Below, piece by piece: positions 36,792 through 45,719 of a DNA stretch of 64,000 nucleotides. The position numbers and the translations under genes are program-made. Source of the DNA: Variovorax paradoxus (GTDB lineage: Bacteria > Pseudomonadota > Gammaproteobacteria > Burkholderiales > Burkholderiaceae_C). The DNA is taken from positions 3,472,001 to 3,536,000 of the forward strand of contig NZ_CP123990.1 in assembly GCF_029919115.1 (NCBI RefSeq). Direction: 5' to 3'. How positions within the stretch are numbered: the first letter of the stretch is position 1; each line of letters starts with the position of its first letter. The notes under the pieces were generated by a model. It saw only the letters and a program-made list of their open reading frames with translations, had not been told where the DNA came from and ran no database searches.

Positions 36792-37928
36792 CTAAACAAT
36801 CGCGAAATGCTCCGTGCCGGCCGAAAGGTCGGTGCTGCGCGCGCGCTGGCTGTTGAGCTTGATCTGCAGCCGCAGGTCGTTGGCCGAGTCGGCGTTGCGA
36901 ATGGCGTCTTCGAAGGTGATCGAGTGGCTTTCGAACAGGTCGAACAGCGCTTGGTCGAAGGTCTGCATGCCGAGGTTCCGGCTCTTCCTCATGATTTCCT
37001 TGATCTCGCCCACTTCGCCCTTGAAGATCAGGTCGGAGATGAGCGGCGTGTTCAGCAGCACTTCGACTGCGGCAACGCGGCCCAAGCCGTCTTCGGTAGG
37101 AATCAGGCGCTGCGAAACCAGCGAACGCAGGTTCAGCGACAAGTCCATCAGCAGCTGCGCGCGGCGTTCTTCGGGAAAGAAGTTGATGATCCGGTCCAGC
37201 GCCTGGTTGGCGCTGTTGGCGTGCAGCGTGGCCATGCAAAGGTGGCCGGTTTCGGCAAAAGCCACCGCGTGTTCCATGGTTTCGCGGTCGCGAATTTCGC
37301 CCATCAAGATCACGTCGGGCGCTTGGCGCAGCGTGTTCTTGAGCGCGGCTTCCCAGCTGTCGGTGTCAATGCCTACTTCGCGCTGGGTTACCACGCAGTT
37401 CTTGTGCGGGTGCACAAACTCCACCGGGTCTTCCACCGTGACGATGTGGCCGTAGGAGTTTTCGTTGCGCCAGTCGATCATGGCCGCAAGCGTGGTCGAC
37501 TTGCCCGAGCCCGTGGCGCCCACCATGATGGTGAGGCCGCGCTTGGTCATCGACACGTCCTTCAGCACCTGCGGCATGCCCAGGCCGTCGATGGTCGGCA
37601 GCTTGGCCGGAATGGTCCGCAGCACCATGCCCACCTTGCCCTGCTGCACGAAAGCGTTCACGCGGAACCGGCCAATGCCGGTGGGCGAGATCGCAAAGTT
37701 GCACTCCTTGGTGCGCTCGAACTCAGCCGTTTGCCGGTCGTTCATGACCGAGCGCGTGAGCGCCAGCGTGTGCTGCGCGCCCAGCGCCTGCTGCGACACC
37801 TTGGTGACCTTGCCGTCTACCTTGATGGCGGGCGGAAAGTCCGCCGTAATGAACAAGTCGCTGCCGTTGCGGCTCACCATGAGCTTGAGCAGGTCGTTGA
37901 TGAACTGGCTGGCTTGATCGCGTTCCAT
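36792..37928 (-). CDS. pilU: twitching motility retraction ATPase PilU
   Basis: This 378-residue type II/IV secretion ATPase has Walker A GATGSGKSTTL, an Asp box VTVEDPVEF, Walker B VILMGEIRDRETMEHAV and a His box TGHLCMATLHANSAN. The end SRNLGMQTFDQALFDLFESH is typical of PilU. PilU assists PilT in depolymerising type IV pili. In the normal gene order it follows pilT, and in this left arm only a short pilT 3' end remains upstream (37956-38030). Confidence 0.94.
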   Translation of the reverse strand: MERDQASQFINDLLKLMVSRNGSDLFITADFPPAIKVDGKVTKVSQQALGAQHTLALTRSVMNDRQTAEFERTKECNFAISPTGIGRFRVNAFVQQGKVGMVLRTIPAKLPTIDGLGMPQVLKDVSMTKRGLTIMVGATGSGKSTTLAAMIDWRNENSYGHIVTVEDPVEFVHPHKNCVVTQREVGIDTDSWEAALKNTLRQAPDVILMGEIRDRETMEHAVAFAETGHLCMATLHANSANQALDRIINFFPEERRAQLLMDLSLNLRSLVSQRLIPTEDGLGRVAAVEVLLNTPLISDLIFKGEVGEIKEIMRKSRNLGMQTFDQALFDLFESHSITFEDAIRNADSANDLRLQIKLNSQRARSTDLSAGTEHFAIV

Positions 37929-37955
37929 GATGTCGGTGCTCCGAAGGGCTGTGGA

Positions 37956-38030
37956 TCAGCCGGGGAAATTCTCGGGGATCTTGGCCTTGCCGCGTGCTTC
38001 CGCAGCCGAAATGGCATTGCGGCGCACGAG
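37956..38030 (-). pseudogene. pilT: 3' end of pilT in the left arm (fragment)
   Basis: Read on the minus strand this matches the last codons of pilT (about 24 residues, ending KIPENF then two more and a stop). Further upstream on this strand lies the reverse complement of the centre, which is not pilT. The gene is therefore cut here by the fold-back junction. It is the mirror of the native 3' end at 38154-38228. Confidence 0.85.
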
Positions 38031-38228
38031 ATCATGCTGGGCACGCCCGCCATCCGCAATTTGATTCGCGAGGCCAAGGTGGCGCAGATGTATTCGGCCA
38101 TCCAGACCGGCCAGGGCTCGGGCATGCAGACGCTGGACCAGAACCTGACCGACCTCGTGCGCCGCAATGCCATTTCGGCTGCGGAAGCACGCGGCAAGGC
38201 CAAGATCCCCGAGAATTTCCCCGGCTGA
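38019..38228 (+). CDS. pilT: C-terminal fragment of pilT (twitching ATPase), native side of the junction
   Basis: The plus-strand frame reads AAHEIMLGTPAIRNLIREAK, then continues with AQMYSAIQTG and MQTLDQ to KIPENF and a stop at 38226-38228. This is the conserved PilT C-terminus, with pilU 27 bp downstream as in normal genomes. The rest of pilT is missing: upstream of 38019 the sequence is antisense arm DNA. PilT is the main pilus-retraction ATPase; the Walker motifs lie in the absent part, so this fragment cannot be active. Confidence 0.88.
   Translation, partial: AAHEIMLGTPAIRNLIREAKVAQMYSAIQTGQGSGMQTLDQNLTDLVRRNAISAAEARGKAKIPENFPG
38031..38153. other. unshared 123-bp centre of the inverted repeat
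   Basis: These bases are present once. They are entirely pilT coding sequence in frame with the right arm. At the left edge GCGGCGCACGAG (38019-38030) is the exact reverse complement of CTCGTGCGCCGC (38154-38165). It also encodes AAHE, the residues expected before IM in PilT, so the join sits at a short inverted repeat. Confidence 0.93.
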
Positions 38229-38255
38229 TCCACAGCCCTTCGGAGCACCGACATC

Positions 38256-39392
38256 ATGGAACGCGATCAAGCCAGCCAGTTCATCAACGACCTGCTCAAG
38301 CTCATGGTGAGCCGCAACGGCAGCGACTTGTTCATTACGGCGGACTTTCCGCCCGCCATCAAGGTAGACGGCAAGGTCACCAAGGTGTCGCAGCAGGCGC
38401 TGGGCGCGCAGCACACGCTGGCGCTCACGCGCTCGGTCATGAACGACCGGCAAACGGCTGAGTTCGAGCGCACCAAGGAGTGCAACTTTGCGATCTCGCC
38501 CACCGGCATTGGCCGGTTCCGCGTGAACGCTTTCGTGCAGCAGGGCAAGGTGGGCATGGTGCTGCGGACCATTCCGGCCAAGCTGCCGACCATCGACGGC
38601 CTGGGCATGCCGCAGGTGCTGAAGGACGTGTCGATGACCAAGCGCGGCCTCACCATCATGGTGGGCGCCACGGGCTCGGGCAAGTCGACCACGCTTGCGG
38701 CCATGATCGACTGGCGCAACGAAAACTCCTACGGCCACATCGTCACGGTGGAAGACCCGGTGGAGTTTGTGCACCCGCACAAGAACTGCGTGGTAACCCA
38801 GCGCGAAGTAGGCATTGACACCGACAGCTGGGAAGCCGCGCTCAAGAACACGCTGCGCCAAGCGCCCGACGTGATCTTGATGGGCGAAATTCGCGACCGC
38901 GAAACCATGGAACACGCGGTGGCTTTTGCCGAAACCGGCCACCTTTGCATGGCCACGCTGCACGCCAACAGCGCCAACCAGGCGCTGGACCGGATCATCA
39001 ACTTCTTTCCCGAAGAACGCCGCGCGCAGCTGCTGATGGACTTGTCGCTGAACCTGCGTTCGCTGGTTTCGCAGCGCCTGATTCCTACCGAAGACGGCTT
39101 GGGCCGCGTTGCCGCAGTCGAAGTGCTGCTGAACACGCCGCTCATCTCCGACCTGATCTTCAAGGGCGAAGTGGGCGAGATCAAGGAAATCATGAGGAAG
39201 AGCCGGAACCTCGGCATGCAGACCTTCGACCAAGCGCTGTTCGACCTGTTCGAAAGCCACTCGATCACCTTCGAAGACGCCATTCGCAACGCCGACTCGG
39301 CCAACGACCTGCGGCTGCAGATCAAGCTCAACAGCCAGCGCGCGCGCAGCACCGACCTTTCGGCCGGCACGGAGCATTTCGCGATTGTTTAG
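38256..39392 (+). CDS. pilU: twitching motility retraction ATPase PilU (right-arm copy)
   Basis: Protein identical to the left-arm PilU (36792-37928), with intact Walker A GATGSGKSTTL and Walker B VILMGEIRD. This copy has the native context: it starts 27 bp after the pilT stop on the same strand, the conserved pilT-pilU order. PilU is a cytoplasmic hexameric ATPase that works with PilT in pilus retraction. Confidence 0.94.
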   Translation: MERDQASQFINDLLKLMVSRNGSDLFITADFPPAIKVDGKVTKVSQQALGAQHTLALTRSVMNDRQTAEFERTKECNFAISPTGIGRFRVNAFVQQGKVGMVLRTIPAKLPTIDGLGMPQVLKDVSMTKRGLTIMVGATGSGKSTTLAAMIDWRNENSYGHIVTVEDPVEFVHPHKNCVVTQREVGIDTDSWEAALKNTLRQAPDVILMGEIRDRETMEHAVAFAETGHLCMATLHANSANQALDRIINFFPEERRAQLLMDLSLNLRSLVSQRLIPTEDGLGRVAAVEVLLNTPLISDLIFKGEVGEIKEIMRKSRNLGMQTFDQALFDLFESHSITFEDAIRNADSANDLRLQIKLNSQRARSTDLSAGTEHFAIV

Positions 39393-39433
39393 CCGCGTGA
39401 CTCGGGTGCGGGGTTGGGCTTAAGCTCTTGCCC

Positions 39434-40342
39434 ATGAGCAGCATCAACACCCGAACCTACGAATCCACCCCTGCGCAGACGGTGGCCTTTCTGGGCCTTG
39501 GCGTCATGGGCGGGCCGATGGCCGGCCACCTGGCCAAGGCCGGCCACAACGTCACGGTCTACAACCGCACACCGGCCAAGGCCGAGGCTTGGGTTGCCGA
39601 ATTCGGCCCGCCGGGCCGCTACGCAGCCACGCCGCGCGATGCCGCCGCCGGCGCCGACATCGTGTTCAGCTGCGTGGGCAACGACGACGACCTGCGCTCC
39701 GTGGTGCTGGGCCCCAACGGCGCCTTCGCAAGCATGAAAAAAGGCGCCGTGTTCGTCGACCACACCACCGCTTCGGCCGACGTGGCGCGCGAGCTTTCGA
39801 GCGCGGCACAGGCACTGGGCCTGCACTTCATCGACGCACCGGTTTCCGGCGGCCAGGCCGGCGCGCAGAACGGCGCGCTCACCGTGATGTGCGGCGGCGA
39901 CAAGGCCAGCTTCGAGCGCGTCAAGCCAGTCATCAACGCCTTTGCGCGCGCCGTTACGTTGCTGGGCGCCAGCGGTGCGGGCCAGCTCGCCAAAATGGTC
40001 AACCAGATTGCCATTGCCGGCCTGGTGCAGGGCCTCTCCGAAGCGATTGCATTCGGCCAGCGCGCCGGCCTCGACATGAAAGCCGTGCTCGAAGTGATTG
40101 GCAAGGGCGCCGCGCAAAGCTGGCAAATGGACAACCGCGGCAAGACCATGATCGAAGGCAAGTTCGACTATGGCTTTGCCGTCGACTGGATGCGCAAGGA
40201 CCTGGGCCTGGTGCTCGACGAGGCCAAGCGCAACGGCTCGCGCGTGCCGGTGACCGCGCTGGTCGACCAGTTCTATGCCGACGTGCAGCAGGCCGGCGGC
40301 AGCCGCTGGGACACGTCGAGCCTGATCATCCGGCTCAAATGA
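39434..40342 (+). CDS. beta-hydroxyacid dehydrogenase, 3-hydroxyisobutyrate dehydrogenase-like (right-arm copy)
   Basis: Identical to the product of 35842-36750: Rossmann FLGLGVMGGPM, substrate loop DAPVSGGQAGA and catalytic Lys in GQLAKMVNQ. It follows pilU by 41 bp on the same strand and converges on the BON lipoprotein gene with a shared terminator. Oxidises or reduces a beta-hydroxyacid with NAD(P); the substrate is not determined. Confidence 0.9.
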   Translation: MSSINTRTYESTPAQTVAFLGLGVMGGPMAGHLAKAGHNVTVYNRTPAKAEAWVAEFGPPGRYAATPRDAAAGADIVFSCVGNDDDLRSVVLGPNGAFASMKKGAVFVDHTTASADVARELSSAAQALGLHFIDAPVSGGQAGAQNGALTVMCGGDKASFERVKPVINAFARAVTLLGASGAGQLAKMVNQIAIAGLVQGLSEAIAFGQRAGLDMKAVLEVIGKGAAQSWQMDNRGKTMIEGKFDYGFAVDWMRKDLGLVLDEAKRNGSRVPVTALVDQFYADVQQAGGSRWDTSSLIIRLK

Positions 40343-40368
40343 AAAAAGCCCGCGCAAGCGGGCTTTTT
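40342..40368. terminator. bidirectional intrinsic terminator (right-arm copy)
   Basis: Mirror of 35816-35842: perfect GCCCGC/GCGGGC stem with A and T tails between convergent genes. Confidence 0.9.
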
Positions 40369-40397
40369 GTTTTGCCTGGCCTGGCGCTCGCCAGAGA

Positions 40398-41168
40398 TCA
40401 GCGCACGGGCGTAGTGGTTGCGGCGCCCGGCTGGCCGGCCGGCGGCAGCGGCTCCATCGGCGGCAGCGGCACGCGCGACGACGATGACGAAGAAGGCGCC
40501 GGAGCCACCGAGCTAGGTGCCGGCGCAGGGGCAGCGCCCGTACCGCCGCGCTGGGCCTGGCTGGCCAGCTCGGCCTCGCTCACGATCTCGACCACGCGCA
40601 CCACCTTTTGCACACCGGCAATGCCGCGGGTGATTTCGGTCGCGCGGTCGGTCTCGCGGCGGGTGGCGATGCCCATCAGGTAGACCACGCCGCGTTCGGT
40701 TACCACCTTGAACGAATTGGCGAAGATGTCCTTGGCGTCGAGCAGCGAGGCCTTGACCTTGCCGCTGATGAACACGTCGTTCGAGCGGTCCTGGAAGGTG
40801 CTGGGCTGGCCGATGGTGAGCTCGTTGACCACCGTGCGCACGTTGTCCACGCGCTGCACCACCTCTTCGACGCGGCGGCGGTCGGCCTCGTTGCCCACGG
40901 CGCCGGTCAGCAGCACCTGGCGGTTGTAGCTGGTCACGCTCACGTACATGTTGTCGTTGGCAATCTCGCGCACGCGGGCGGCCGCGCGCAGCTCGATGCC
41001 CTGGTCGTCCAGCTGGGCGCCGGAGCTGCGGCGGTCGGTCGCCACCATGCCCACGCCCATTGCGGCCGCGCCGCCCACCACAAGCGGCACGCAGCCGGAA
41101 AGCCCGGCAACCAGCACGGCTCCCGAGGCGAATGCAATGGCGAGGCGTTGGAATGGTGTCGTCGTCAT
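40398..41168 (-). CDS. BON-domain outer-membrane lipoprotein, DolP-like (right-arm copy)
   Basis: Identical to 35016-35786. Lipobox Cys26, two BON domains and a Pro/Ser-rich tail point to an outer-membrane lipoprotein for envelope integrity. Its start overlaps the stop of the SIS-domain gene (41165-41168). Confidence 0.9.
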   Translation of the reverse strand: MTTTPFQRLAIAFASGAVLVAGLSGCVPLVVGGAAAMGVGMVATDRRSSGAQLDDQGIELRAAARVREIANDNMYVSVTSYNRQVLLTGAVGNEADRRRVEEVVQRVDNVRTVVNELTIGQPSTFQDRSNDVFISGKVKASLLDAKDIFANSFKVVTERGVVYLMGIATRRETDRATEITRGIAGVQKVVRVVEIVSEAELASQAQRGGTGAAPAPAPSSVAPAPSSSSSSRVPLPPMEPLPPAGQPGAATTTPVR

Positions 41169-41809
41169 GTGGAAGCTTCCTGTTCTCCGAGTAGCTGGGC
41201 ATCCACGCCGTCGCACAGGCAATGCAGTGCGAGCAGGTGGACTTCGTGGATGCGTGCCGCACGCTCGTGCGACACACCAATCTGAACATCAGTTTCGCGC
41301 AGCGCGCGGCCGATGGCGCCGCCGGTGCCGGTGCTGCCCGCAGCGGGCGCCGCCGGCTGGCCGATGCTGGCATTGCCGAGCAGGGCCACCACCGTCATGT
41401 CGCGCTCATGCGCAGCCAGCACCGCGGCCAGAACCGCGGCCGAGTGCCCGCTGGCGCTGATGGCAAGCAGCACGTCGCCGGCCTGGCCGAGCGCGCGCAC
41501 CTGGCGGGCAAAACGGTCGGCGTCTATTGCGTTGGCACTGTCGGCCATGGGGTCGGTGCTGTCGCCGGGCAGCGCAATGGCGCCCAGCTCGGGCCGCTCG
41601 CGTTCGAAGCGGCCCACAAACTGCGCCGCGAACTGGGCCGCAAGCAGGCCCGACACGCCCGCACCGCAGGCCAGCACCTTGCCGCCGCTCGTCACGCACG
41701 CCAGGATGGCCTGCATGGCTTGCGATATGGGTTTGCTGAGGACTGGGCCGGCCTGGTATTTAAGGTCGGCGCTATCGATGAAATGTTGCTGAATCCGTTG
41801 CTCGAGCAT
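41165..41809 (-). CDS. SIS-domain protein, DiaA/GmhA-like (right-arm copy)
   Basis: Identical to 34375-35019, with both phosphosugar-binding loops intact (VLACGAGVSG; ISASGHSAAV). By locus it is probably DiaA-like, a DnaA-binding replication factor. It is coupled to the BON lipoprotein gene by ATGA. Confidence 0.85.
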   Translation of the reverse strand: MLEQRIQQHFIDSADLKYQAGPVLSKPISQAMQAILACVTSGGKVLACGAGVSGLLAAQFAAQFVGRFERERPELGAIALPGDSTDPMADSANAIDADRFARQVRALGQAGDVLLAISASGHSAAVLAAVLAAHERDMTVVALLGNASIGQPAAPAAGSTGTGGAIGRALRETDVQIGVSHERAARIHEVHLLALHCLCDGVDAQLLGEQEAST

Positions 41810-41901
41810 GGGGCGGGATGATACCGGGGGGCAATGAAACAAGACGTTTGCGGTGTGGAGCCTCCAGCGCGCGCCGAGTTCCCGCGCCGCCGCCAAAGAC
41901 G

Positions 41902-42267
41902 CTAGCCCGCGTCGAACGCCCCCTGCAGCCAGGTAATGCGCTCTTCGACCAGCACCACGTCGAAGCGGCACGGCGGCAGCGTGCGCAGCCCGTTCAGGTA
42001 GTGCCGCGCGGCAAAAATGATGCGCCGCTGCTTCACGCCCGTGATGCTGCCGCCGGCACCGCCATGCGAGGCCGTGCTGCGCTGGCGAACCTCGACGAAC
42101 ACCAGCGTCTGGTCGCGCGCATCGCGCATGATCAGGTCGATCTCGCCGCCCCCGCGCCCGGGCGTTCGATAATTGCGGCCAACCAGCGCGAGGCCGGCAT
42201 TTTGAAGATGGTCGAGCGCGGCGTCTTCCGCCGCATCGCCCCGATGCTTCGTCGTGATGGTTTTCAT
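41902..42267 (-). CDS. YraN family protein (right-arm copy)
   Basis: Identical to 33917-34282: GGGEIDLIM and FVEVRQRS of the UPF0102/YraN nuclease-like fold. Divergent from the rsmI copy. Confidence 0.88.
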   Translation of the reverse strand: MKTITTKHRGDAAEDAALDHLQNAGLALVGRNYRTPGRGGGEIDLIMRDARDQTLVFVEVRQRSTASHGGAGGSITGVKQRRIIFAARHYLNGLRTLPPCRFDVVLVEERITWLQGAFDAG

Positions 42268-42312
42268 GCTTGCTCCCTGCCGGCTTTCTTTTTGTTTCTT
42301 CGGAGAAATCCA

Positions 42313-43272
42313 TTGGCTTCACTCGCTCCCGCCACCTTCGGCGCCGCTCTTGCGGCAGCGCGCGATGCCTCGGGTGCGCAGCATTATCCGCAGGGCACGC
42401 TCTACGTGGTGGCCACGCCCATCGGCAACCTGGCCGACATCACCCTGCGGGCGCTGCATGTGCTGCAGCTTGTCGACGCCGTGGCCTGCGAGGACACGCG
42501 CCACACCCAAAGCCTGCTGCGCGCCTACGGCATCGACCGTCCCAACGCCCAGCTGCTGGCCGTGCACCAGCACAACGAGGCCGAGGCCGCGCAGGCCGTG
42601 GCCGCACGGCTTGCCCAGGGTGAGCGCATTGCCTACGTAAGCGACGCCGGCACGCCCGGCGTAAGCGACCCCGGCGCGCGGCTGGTGGCTGCCGTGCGCG
42701 CGGCCGGCCAGCGCGTGCTGCCCCTGCCGGGTGCCAGCAGCGTGACCACGCTCATCGGTGCGGCCGGGCTGGTGGCCGACGGCAGCGACGGCAACGCCAG
42801 CAGCGCCTTCGTTTTTGCGGGCTTTCTCCCGAGCAAGGCGGGCGAGCGCGACACCGCCGTGCAGGCGCTTGCGCAAGAGCCCCGCGCCGTGGTGCTGCTG
42901 GAGGCCCCGCACCGCATCGAGGCTTTGGCCCGCGCACTCGCGGTGCTGGGCGAGCGGCCCATTACCGTCGGGCGCGAGCTCACCAAGCAATTCGAAGAAA
43001 TTGCGACCGTGCCCGCCAGCACCCTGCCCGACTGGTTTGCGGCCGGCCGCGACCGCACGCGCGGCGAATTCGCGCTGGTGCTGCACCCCGTGGCAGTGGC
43101 CGGCGACGACGGCGCCGAGGGAGAACGCGTGCTGCGGCTATTGCTGGCCGAGCTGCCGGTGAAAACCGCCGTGCGCCTGGCGGCGGAAATCAGCGGCGCG
43201 CCGCGCAATGCGCTGTATGAAACGGCGCTGCGCATTCGCAACGATGGCGGCTCGGCGGACGACGCCGAATAA
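42313..43272 (+). CDS. rsmI: 16S rRNA cytidine-1402 2'-O-methyltransferase RsmI (right-arm copy)
   Basis: Identical to 32912-33871, again with a TTG start (42313) preceded by GGAG. VATPIGNLADITLRAL and SDAGTPGVSDPG identify RsmI, which modifies the ribosomal decoding centre. It ends 2 bp from the convergent GST gene. Confidence 0.92.
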   Translation: MASLAPATFGAALAAARDASGAQHYPQGTLYVVATPIGNLADITLRALHVLQLVDAVACEDTRHTQSLLRAYGIDRPNAQLLAVHQHNEAEAAQAVAARLAQGERIAYVSDAGTPGVSDPGARLVAAVRAAGQRVLPLPGASSVTTLIGAAGLVADGSDGNASSAFVFAGFLPSKAGERDTAVQALAQEPRAVVLLEAPHRIEALARALAVLGERPITVGRELTKQFEEIATVPASTLPDWFAAGRDRTRGEFALVLHPVAVAGDDGAEGERVLRLLLAELPVKTAVRLAAEISGAPRNALYETALRIRNDGGSADDAE

Positions 43273-43274
43273 CT

Positions 43275-44003
43275 TCAACCATCCAGCTCCGCATAGCGCC
43301 TGAAGATCCCGTCTTCATTGAACGCGATGCGGCGCGGGCTTTGCAGGTAGTCGTGCACGCGCTGGCGGCGCTTGACGTTGTCGTGCAGCTTTTCGACCCG
43401 GGGCGTGTCGGCCAGCGCCCTTGCAGCGGCCTTGGGGAACGCATAGCGCAGCCCATCCACCAGCTGGAACAGCGACAGGTCGGCGTAGGTGAGCACATCG
43501 CCCACAAGGTGCGCCGGCCCTGCGGGGTTGCGCTGCAGCACCCGCTCGAACCAGTTCAAAAACTTTGGAATGCGCTCTTCGCGAAAGGCCCGCGCCCGCT
43601 GCATGGCCGCGTCGCGCTGGTCTTCGTAGTAGGCGCCGGTGGATATGGGGTGGTGCGTGTCGTGCGCCTCGGCCACCACGTCGGCAATGGTGAGCTGCAG
43701 CTGGTGCGTCCACAGCCCGTCCGATTCGCCCACGCCCGCGAGCCCCAGCCTTGGCCCAAGGTACAGCAGGATGGCCGCGGTCTGCCCGACGACGATGTCG
43801 CCGTCGATGAGGAACGGCGGCGCGAAGGCCGGGCGCACGATCTCCGGGTCATCGAGCCGGCCGCCCAATGCAGATTCACCGCCGCCCTTCGACTCAGGCA
43901 GCCGCGCCACGTCCACGTAGTCGGCACCGGCCGCCTCAAGCGCGAGCCGCACGAATTCGCCTCGGCCCTGGATGGTGGGCCAGTAGTGAAGTTGGTAGGT
44001 CAT
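43275..44003 (-). CDS. glutathione S-transferase family protein (right-arm copy)
   Basis: Identical to 32181-32909: thioredoxin-like N-domain with QTAAILLYLG at the glutathione site, helical C-domain. Downstream of the azoreductase copy on the same strand; probably detoxification of electrophiles. Confidence 0.85.
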   Translation of the reverse strand: MTYQLHYWPTIQGRGEFVRLALEAAGADYVDVARLPESKGGGESALGGRLDDPEIVRPAFAPPFLIDGDIVVGQTAAILLYLGPRLGLAGVGESDGLWTHQLQLTIADVVAEAHDTHHPISTGAYYEDQRDAAMQRARAFREERIPKFLNWFERVLQRNPAGPAHLVGDVLTYADLSLFQLVDGLRYAFPKAAARALADTPRVEKLHDNVKRRQRVHDYLQSPRRIAFNEDGIFRRYAELDG

Positions 44004-44057
44004 GCGGCCATGGTGTCAAAGTCTGCGCGGCCCTGCAACCGCCCGGCGTTCAGACCC

Positions 44058-44690
44058 TTAGAGCCCCTTGGCAAGCTCTGTGGCCCTGCGCTTTGCGGAG
44101 GCTCTTGCATCGGCATCGACCTCTGGCCCCATCAGCGTTTTTTCGACGATGACCGAACGCACCTCGCGCACGCCGATAAAGCGCAGCCACGTTTCGATGT
44201 AGGGCAGCTGAAAGTCGAGTTTGTGCGCGGAGCCATCGTTGCCCAGCGGATAGTCGAGCCCCCGCGCGCAGACCACCGTTGCCATGCGCGTCTGCAGCAT
44301 GCCCGAGAGGCCCGATGCGTCGAAGCGAAAAAGCACGTCTTTGTGCGAGACCACGTCGATCAGCTGCTTGAGCTTGTAGGGAATGCCAAAGTTCCAGAGC
44401 GGCACCGCAAGCACGATGTGGTCTGCCGTGTGAAAGGGCGCGGCAATGCGCCGCACTTCGTCCCACGCCGTTTGCTGCGCGGCGGTGAGCGGCACGCCGT
44501 TGATGCCGGCGTACTTGGCGTCGAGCATGTCTTGCGACAGCTCGGGCAAATCCATCGTCCAGGGGTTCAGCGTGGTCAGGCGGCATTGCGGGTGCATGCG
44601 CCGCACCTCGTCGATGAACGCGCCGGCCACCTCGATGCTGGCGGAGCGCGTTTTTCTTGGCGACGTTTCGATGTACAGCAGTTCTTTCAT
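44058..44690 (-). CDS. FMN-dependent NADH:quinone oxidoreductase/azoreductase (right-arm copy)
   Basis: Identical to 31494-32126. The SPR-x-S loop and PLWNFGIP bind FMN. Divergent from the LysR copy, its likely regulator. Confidence 0.88.
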   Translation of the reverse strand: MKELLYIETSPRKTRSASIEVAGAFIDEVRRMHPQCRLTTLNPWTMDLPELSQDMLDAKYAGINGVPLTAAQQTAWDEVRRIAAPFHTADHIVLAVPLWNFGIPYKLKQLIDVVSHKDVLFRFDASGLSGMLQTRMATVVCARGLDYPLGNDGSAHKLDFQLPYIETWLRFIGVREVRSVIVEKTLMGPEVDADARASAKRRATELAKGL

Positions 44691-44799
44691 GGCGTGTGTG
44701 CAGTGTGAGTGGTTGCGGTGAGCCGAGGCTAGGCACGCCGCACAAAGCACACAAGCAACATAATTTGCAGACATTCAGAACCATTCGCACTGAACCGCC

Positions 44800-45687
44800 A
44801 TGCTCGACTCCCAACTGCTGCGTGCCTTTGTCTCGGTTGCCGACCACGCCAGCGTGACCCGCGCGGCCGACGCCATGCACCTGACCCAATCGGCCGTGAG
44901 CGCGCAGATCAAGCGGCTGGAAGAGCAGCTGGGTTGCCGCGTGTTCGAGCGCACCACCCGCTCGCTGCAGCTCACCGCGCAAGGCAGCGTGCTGCTGAGT
45001 TATGCCAGGAGCATTCTCAGCCTGCAGCAGCAGGCCGTCTCCAGGCTTGCGGCGCCGCGGCATGCGCCGACCACGCTGCGCCTAGGCTGTTCTGAAGGGT
45101 TTCCGAGCGAATGGCTGTTTGCCGCGCTGGCGAGCTTTCGCAGCCGCAGGCCGGGCGTGCATGTGGAAGTGACCTGCGGCATCAGCACCGTGCTTGCCAG
45201 GCAGGTGCGCGAATGCTCGCTCGACCTGATGGTCGGCACCGTGTGCGATGCCGGCAGCGACACCGAAACCCTGTGGATGGAACCGCTCGTCTGGGCGTTT
45301 TCAGAAAAGTCGCTGCTCGACCCCGAGGGGCCGATTCCGCTCGCCTTTCTTTCGGAGCCCTGCCCTTTTCGCGAAGCCGCGCTGGCATCGCTGGCGGGCC
45401 ATGGCGCGGCCAATTGGCAGATCGTGCTGACCGCTCAGGGCTCGAGCGCGTTGACGGCAGCGGCCGCTACTGGGCTGGCCATTACCGCGCTGACGCCCTC
45501 GGGCATGTCGCCGGGGCTGAAGGCCATTGCGGCGGGGAGCTTTTTGCCGGCGCTGCCGCCAGCGCGGTTTGTGATTCAGCGCGGTGGGAGCGGCGCCGCG
45601 CCTGAGGCACTGTCGGCGCTGGTTGACGAGGTGCGGGAGGCCTGCTTTCGGTGGAGGGGGTCGCGTGCGGGAGCGACCGGGGTATAG
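44800..45687 (+). CDS. LysR-family transcriptional regulator (right-arm copy)
   Basis: Identical to 30497-31384, with the LysR HTH SVTRAADAMHLTQSAVSAQI and an effector-binding domain. It shares a 109-bp divergent promoter region with the azoreductase gene. It marks the core side of the accessory island in this arm. Confidence 0.9.
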   Translation: MLDSQLLRAFVSVADHASVTRAADAMHLTQSAVSAQIKRLEEQLGCRVFERTTRSLQLTAQGSVLLSYARSILSLQQQAVSRLAAPRHAPTTLRLGCSEGFPSEWLFAALASFRSRRPGVHVEVTCGISTVLARQVRECSLDLMVGTVCDAGSDTETLWMEPLVWAFSEKSLLDPEGPIPLAFLSEPCPFREAALASLAGHGAANWQIVLTAQGSSALTAAAATGLAITALTPSGMSPGLKAIAAGSFLPALPPARFVIQRGGSGAAPEALSALVDEVREACFRWRGSRAGATGV

Positions 45688-45719
45688 CGCCGGGCGAGCG
45701 GCGCTGCACTGCTGACAAC

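Larger units (their letters stand above)
12184..38030. repeat. left arm of a 25.8-kb inverted repeat
   Basis: This stretch is the reverse complement of 38154-64000, with position p mapping to 76184-p. All predicted proteins in the two arms are identical, and spot comparison of bases at both ends matches exactly. The inner limit is sharp: 38030 is the last matching base and 38031 mismatches. The outer limit is unknown because the right arm still matches at the window end. Perfect long palindromes with a short centre are usually unstable in bacteria, so a chimeric assembly must be excluded. Confidence 0.98.

Noticed and set aside
38031..38153. Linear-replicon hairpin telomere or phage-like inversion centre
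   Set aside because: The centre is ordinary pilT coding sequence in frame with the right arm, with no telomere resolvase site, recombinase gene or invertase motif.
36807..38228. 473-codon ORF reading from antisense pilU into the PilT C-terminus
   Set aside because: The first part is the antisense of pilU and only the last 70 codons are real PilT. The apparent fusion is created by the fold-back junction.
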